Position numbers and translations under genes: made by a program
In this document: positions 6,157 to 8,920 of the stretch, piece by piece
Position numbering within the stretch: position 1 is the stretch's first letter
How the letters are laid out: every line of letters starts with the position of its first letter
The notes under the pieces: model-generated
Databases searched by the model: none
What the model was told of the DNA's origin: nothing
The model's input: the letters and a program-made list of their open reading frames with translations, nothing else
Source: Paraglaciecola arctica
Lineage (GTDB): Bacteria; Pseudomonadota; Gammaproteobacteria; Enterobacterales; Alteromonadaceae
Reading direction: 5' to 3'
NCBI GenBank assembly: GCA_003232445.1
Contig: QIJM01000542.1
Location: 1-8,920 of the forward strand
DNA length: 8,920 nt

Positions 6157-6711
6157 ATGGCAATTAAGCCAACCATTTATAAATTCAAACTATCTGTATC
6201 TGATCTCAATCATGACTATTTTGATTCTCTCAATTTAACCGTTGCATTACACCCATCAGAAACCAAAGAACGGATGATGGTGCGTGTTTTAGTGTTTTGT
6301 TTGCATGCCTATCAAGACCACGAAAACCTAATGGCTTTCACTAAAGGTTTAAGTGCGATTGAGGAACCTGATATCTGGTTGCGAGGTTTAGATGATCAGC
6401 TACATCTATGGGTCGATGTTGGTGAGCCAAGTTTTGAACGGATCAAAAAAAGCTGCCGCTTGGCGAAACGAACCTATGTGTACAGCTTTAATTCAAAATC
6501 TAATGCATGGTGGAAACAGTCACAAGCACAATTTAGTACCTTACCGGTGAATGTACTCAGTTTTGATTGGCAAGAAGTCCAAGCGTTGAGTGGTCTGCTT
6601 GCTCGCACTATGGACTTATCCATTACCTTGAGTGGTGAGTCCGCATTTGTGGCCGCTGAACATGTGCAAGTAGAAGTTAACTGGCACACCTTGCAATTAG
6701 ATGAAGATTAA
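6157..6711 (+). CDS. yaeQ: YaeQ family protein
   Basis: This 184-residue protein matches E. coli YaeQ (181 residues) from end to end. MAIKPTIYKFKLSVSDLNHDYF corresponds to MALKATIYKATVNVADLDRNQF, followed by the strongly conserved LHPSETKERMMVRVLVF, FTKGLSAIEEPDIWLRGLDDQLHLWVDVGEPSFERIKKSCRLA, and YSFNSKSNAWWKQ. YaeQ has a fold distantly related to PD-(D/E)XK nucleases. E. coli YaeQ was reported long ago as a suppressor able to compensate for RfaH loss, but its biochemical role is not settled. I place the start at the ATG at 6157, because a TTG start four codons earlier would add residues absent from homologues. The ribosome binding site is weak. The 3' end overlaps or abuts the acyltransferase gene, so the two are probably co-translated. 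Confidence 0.93.
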   Translation: MAIKPTIYKFKLSVSDLNHDYFDSLNLTVALHPSETKERMMVRVLVFCLHAYQDHENLMAFTKGLSAIEEPDIWLRGLDDQLHLWVDVGEPSFERIKKSCRLAKRTYVYSFNSKSNAWWKQSQAQFSTLPVNVLSFDWQEVQALSGLLARTMDLSITLSGESAFVAAEHVQVEVNWHTLQLDED

Positions 6712-7861
6712 AATGCCTACTAAGTTTGATTCAATTCGGCCCTTTGACGACGCAGATTTATCTGCCGTTTTACCTAAGCTTTTTAATAACAAAGAATTTA
6801 TCGATAGCATAGTCGCCTTTAAATTTAGTGCTTGGCCGCGCTTTATGCGTCCGGCTCTAGGTTTTTTTACTCGTCACTACATCATCAAACAAATGACCAA
6901 AATTACTACGCTTAGGGGGTTTCAACGTTTGATTGAGCCTTATATTCAGAGAATGATTAATACTACAACCGAGTCGTTCACCGTTAGTGGCTTAAACAAA
7001 CTGGATTTATCTAAGGCTTGTTTGTTTATGAGCAATCATCGAGATATTGCCTTAGATCCGACTTTTGTGAATTGGGCATTACATGTCAATGGCCAAGACA
7101 CTGTACGCATAGCGGTAGGTGATAATTTACTTAAAAAAGAATGGGTAGCTGATCTTATCAGGCTAAATAAGTGTTTTATTGTCAAACGTTCAGCCACAGA
7201 CAGACGTGAAAAACTATCGGCAGCAAAATTACTAAGCGAATACATTGAATTTACTCTCAATACTGAGCAGCAGCATATTTGGATAGCACAAAAAGAAGGG
7301 CGGGCAAAAGACGGTAACGACATCACTAATCCCGCTATTTTGTCTATGTTGGCATTAAATAAGTCTAAAGGCGTTGAGTTTTCTGAATATATTCGTAGCT
7401 TACGCATTGTGCCTGTATCCATATCCTATGAATTTGATCCCTGCGATATCAATAAAGCCAAAGAACTACAAAAGGTTGAACATGAAGGCAGTTACGACAA
7501 GCCAGATAACGAAGATGTGAGAAGCATAGTCAACGGCATCACCGGTCAAAAGGGCAGGGTACATATTCATTTTGGTGAAGTACTGGCAGCGGAGTTTAGC
7601 ACCGCAAAAGAAGTGGCTGGACACATCGATCAGGAAATACTGCAAGGATATCAATCTTTTTCCACAGGCCCTGTTGCAGCAGAAATGCTCGGCAGCGATG
7701 ACAACACTATCGTTAGAGATGATGCCGATTCTGAGCATTACTCCCAAGCCGCTACTGATTATTTACAAGCTAGATTAGTCAACCTATCTAAAGCAGAACA
7801 AAATAAGTTACTGAGTATGTATGCTTGCGCCCATATTAGGAAAACGACATCCTTTGATTAA
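6701..7861 (+). CDS. PlsC-like glycerolipid acyltransferase
   Basis: This 386-residue protein belongs to the PlsC/glycerol-3-phosphate acyltransferase superfamily and probably transfers an acyl chain to a lysophospholipid or related lipid at the inner membrane. Residues 105-125 hold the first block, LFMSNHRDIALDPTFVNWAL, with H113 and D119. Then come IAVGDNLL (137-144), LNKCFIVKRSATDRREKL (155-172), the second-substrate block WIAQKEGRAKDGND (194-207, E199-G200) and RIVPVSISYEFDPCD (235-249). H to D spacing here is five residues rather than the textbook four; I believe this subfamily shares it. There is no obvious strong transmembrane helix. The C-terminal region from about 330 is acidic and variable. 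ATG at 6701 overlaps yaeQ by 11 bases. The ATG at 6713 is an alternative with GAAG upstream, and would begin just after the yaeQ stop. The exact substrate is unknown. Confidence 0.85.
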   Translation: MKIKMPTKFDSIRPFDDADLSAVLPKLFNNKEFIDSIVAFKFSAWPRFMRPALGFFTRHYIIKQMTKITTLRGFQRLIEPYIQRMINTTTESFTVSGLNKLDLSKACLFMSNHRDIALDPTFVNWALHVNGQDTVRIAVGDNLLKKEWVADLIRLNKCFIVKRSATDRREKLSAAKLLSEYIEFTLNTEQQHIWIAQKEGRAKDGNDITNPAILSMLALNKSKGVEFSEYIRSLRIVPVSISYEFDPCDINKAKELQKVEHEGSYDKPDNEDVRSIVNGITGQKGRVHIHFGEVLAAEFSTAKEVAGHIDQEILQGYQSFSTGPVAAEMLGSDDNTIVRDDADSEHYSQAATDYLQARLVNLSKAEQNKLLSMYACAHIRKTTSFD

Positions 7862-7952
7862 TATTTTAAACAACAACTGATCAGCTAATTCGAATGATTA
7901 TTTAGTTTCGATCTTTAATTTCAAGTTTCAAACTTTAATTCGATTACACATC

Positions 7953-8186
7953 TTAAGCCACCTTATCTTTTTTCAAATCATCAAATTGACGGTTAAGATC
8001 GTATTTTTCGTCGGTAACGATTTTTTCTAGGGTTTCAATACGCTCACGCATAGCTTCTACTGCACGCTCTAGCTCGTGGGTTTGATTGACTTGTGCCGTG
8101 TCCTTTTTTTTGCCTTTTGGCCCATTGACTAGTTCGACTATTGCCCAACACACTAAAGCGACTATTGCGATGGCGGTCATATCCAT
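7953..8186 (-). CDS. Small PspB-like membrane protein with coiled coil
   Basis: This 77-residue protein has one N-terminal membrane segment (about residues 3-21, TAIAIVALVCWAIVELVNG), a basic stretch PKGKKK (23-28) that should sit in the cytoplasm, and a charged helix (about 35-75) containing LERAVEAMRERIETLEKIVTD with coiled-coil spacing. Length, layout and the MRERIxxLExIxxxE block resemble PspB, the inner-membrane partner of PspC in the phage-shock envelope stress response. No pspA or pspC is present here, so it may be an orphan relative; similarity could also be only structural. Its ribosome binding site is strong (AAGGGGAT, six bases before the ATG on the minus strand), and a TATAAT element lies further upstream at 8213-8218. 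It is convergent with the acyltransferase gene and divergent from tadA. Confidence 0.7.
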   Translation of the reverse strand: MDMTAIAIVALVCWAIVELVNGPKGKKKDTAQVNQTHELERAVEAMRERIETLEKIVTDEKYDLNRQFDDLKKDKVA

Positions 8187-8212
8187 GTTTTATCCCCTTT
8201 ACCTTGATACGA

Positions 8213-8218
8213 ATTATA
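8213..8218 (-). promoter_or_regulatory. Probable -10 element of the small membrane protein gene
   Basis: On the minus strand this hexamer is TATAAT, a perfect -10 match, 26 bases before the start codon. The nearest -35-like hexamer, TTGTCA (8240-8245 on the plus strand), is 21 bases away, longer than the 16-18 preferred. The -35 is therefore uncertain. The surrounding 194-base gap (8187-8380) is AT-rich and holds nothing else I can name; no good tadA promoter stands out in it. Confidence 0.4.
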
Positions 8219-8380
8219 AAAAGTTTATGCTTATGCTAATGACAAAGCAAATAATTGGCCAAAATTAAAAAGTAATATTTATCATATAGTTAAGGTGTTT
8301 TAGCTATATTTGAGTCTTTTGTTTTGGCGAGAATGACTAATTTAATAATGTAATTAACCAATAATCGAGAAATATAACCA

Positions 8381-8866
8381 TTGAGTACTGAACAAGATGA
8401 ATATTGGATGCGCCACGCATTGCAGTTGGCTGACAACGCACAACAGCAAGGTGAGATCCCCGTAGGTGCGGTATTAGTAAAAGATAATCAGATTATTGGA
8501 GAAGGTTGGAATCAATCAATTAGCTTGCATGATCCCTCTGCACATGCAGAGATGATGGCTATTCGTGAAGCAGGGAAAAACCTAGAGAATTACCGGTTAG
8601 TTGACAGTAGTTTGTACGTCACACTTGAGCCTTGCTCTATGTGTGCAGGTTTATTGATCCACAGTCGTATTCATCGTTTAGTATTTGGCGCGTCAGATTT
8701 TAAAACAGGGGCTGCAGGTAGTTTACTCGATTTACTCGGCGACCCTCGAATGAATCATCGCGTTGAGGTGAAAGGTGGCGTATTGGCACAAGAGTGTGGG
8801 GATAAATTATCAGCGTTTTTTAAACTGCGCAGGGAACAAAAAAAATTATTGAAGAACAAAAACTAA
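8381..8866 (+). CDS. tadA: tRNA-specific adenosine deaminase (TadA)
   Basis: TadA deaminates adenosine 34 of tRNA-Arg(ACG) to inosine, which lets one tRNA read CGU, CGC and CGA. It acts as a zinc-dependent homodimer and is normally essential. The 161-residue protein has HAE (55-57, zinc ligand H55 and proton-shuttle E57) and PCSMC (84-88, zinc ligands C85 and C88). The surrounding family blocks are EYWMRHALQLA, IPVGAVLV, NYRLVDSSLYVTLEPC, HSRIHRLVFGA, KTGAAGSL and MNHRVEV. The C-terminus is lysine-rich, as usual. The start is TTG at 8381: an in-frame stop lies at 8375-8377, and the next ATG (8408) would remove residues conserved with E. coli (EYW). The upstream ribosome binding site is weak (CGAGA about a dozen bases away). 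tadA is divergent from the small membrane protein gene. Confidence 0.96.
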   Translation: MSTEQDEYWMRHALQLADNAQQQGEIPVGAVLVKDNQIIGEGWNQSISLHDPSAHAEMMAIREAGKNLENYRLVDSSLYVTLEPCSMCAGLLIHSRIHRLVFGASDFKTGAAGSLLDLLGDPRMNHRVEVKGGVLAQECGDKLSAFFKLRREQKKLLKNKN

Positions 8867-8875
8867 TAAGCGGGT

Positions 8876-8920
8876 TTAGCAGGTCTGTGCCAATTCTTCA
8901 GCCGCCTCTATTATTATTTG
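8876..8920 (-). CDS. Partial 3' end of a convergent gene (unidentified)
   Basis: On the minus strand, one frame is open from the window edge for 14 codons (QIIIEAAEELAQTC) and stops at a TAA at 8876-8878. The other two minus frames hit stops. The residues look like an amphipathic C-terminal helix. It ends nine bases from the tadA stop, a normal convergent arrangement. In many gammaproteobacteria tadA neighbours mltF (a lytic transglycosylase), which makes that a reasonable guess from context only; 14 residues are too few to identify the product. Confidence 0.4.
   Translation of the reverse strand, partial: QIIIEAAEELAQTC

Noticed and set aside
7036..7422. Minus-strand open frame of 128 codons inside the acyltransferase gene
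   Set aside because: It is antisense to the conserved catalytic blocks, its translation is low-complexity serine/leucine-rich with no family pattern, and no start signals are seen.
7862..7952. Terminator between the convergent acyltransferase and small membrane protein genes
   Set aside because: Only short self-complementary words (CTGATCAG, ATTCGAAT) and two CTTTAATT copies are present, with no stem plus T run convincing enough to annotate.
1..8920. CRISPR array, tRNA or rRNA genes
   Set aside because: No regularly spaced direct repeats and no tRNA- or rRNA-like conserved segments were seen on either strand.

Overview
The window reads as chromosomal DNA from a marine gammaproteobacterium, most likely an Alteromonadaceae member such as the Glaciecola, Paraglaciecola or Alteromonas group. 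This rests on the AT-leaning base composition, on proteins that align from memory along their full length with E. coli XseA, GuaB, GuaA, YaeQ and TadA, and on the gene order. The genus is an inference.

Positions 1-952 are an accessory patch. They hold an attC-like imperfect hairpin (about 36-89), a palindromic operator (162-184), a RelE/HigB-type toxin gene broken by one in-frame amber codon (208-579), and an intact XRE-family antitoxin gene overlapping it by four bases (576-884). On the other strand, a short stretch resembling the C-terminus of an IS256-family transposase (881-952) lies in frame directly behind the xseA stop. It suggests past mobile-element activity between xseA and its former neighbour.

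Positions 953-5562 are conserved core: xseA (exonuclease VII large subunit, minus strand) divergent from guaB-guaA, the two steps that turn IMP into XMP and then GMP. The guaB promoter is readable, with a 17-bp spacer, a GC-rich discriminator and a perfect 15-bp palindrome over the -10 and start region. A 14-bp hairpin followed by a T-rich stretch lies between guaB and guaA and could act as a partial terminator. A perfect 51-bp palindrome follows guaA and is the most striking non-coding structure in the window.

Positions 5656-7861 carry a same-strand run: a GNAT-family acetyltransferase, a YaeQ-family protein and a PlsC-like glycerolipid acyltransferase. The last two overlap or abut. Positions 7953-8186 (minus strand) encode a 77-residue PspB-like protein with one membrane segment and a predicted coiled coil. 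Positions 8381-8866 encode TadA (tRNA adenosine-34 deaminase) from a TTG start. The last 45 bases look like the 3' end of a convergent minus-strand gene, possibly mltF because of the familiar tadA-mltF neighbourhood, though the sequence is too short to show it.

I do not see a convincing new multi-gene system. The observations most worth checking are the 51-bp palindrome, the amber-inactivated toxin with a preserved antitoxin and operator, the hairpin inside guaBA, and the transposase-like tail after xseA.
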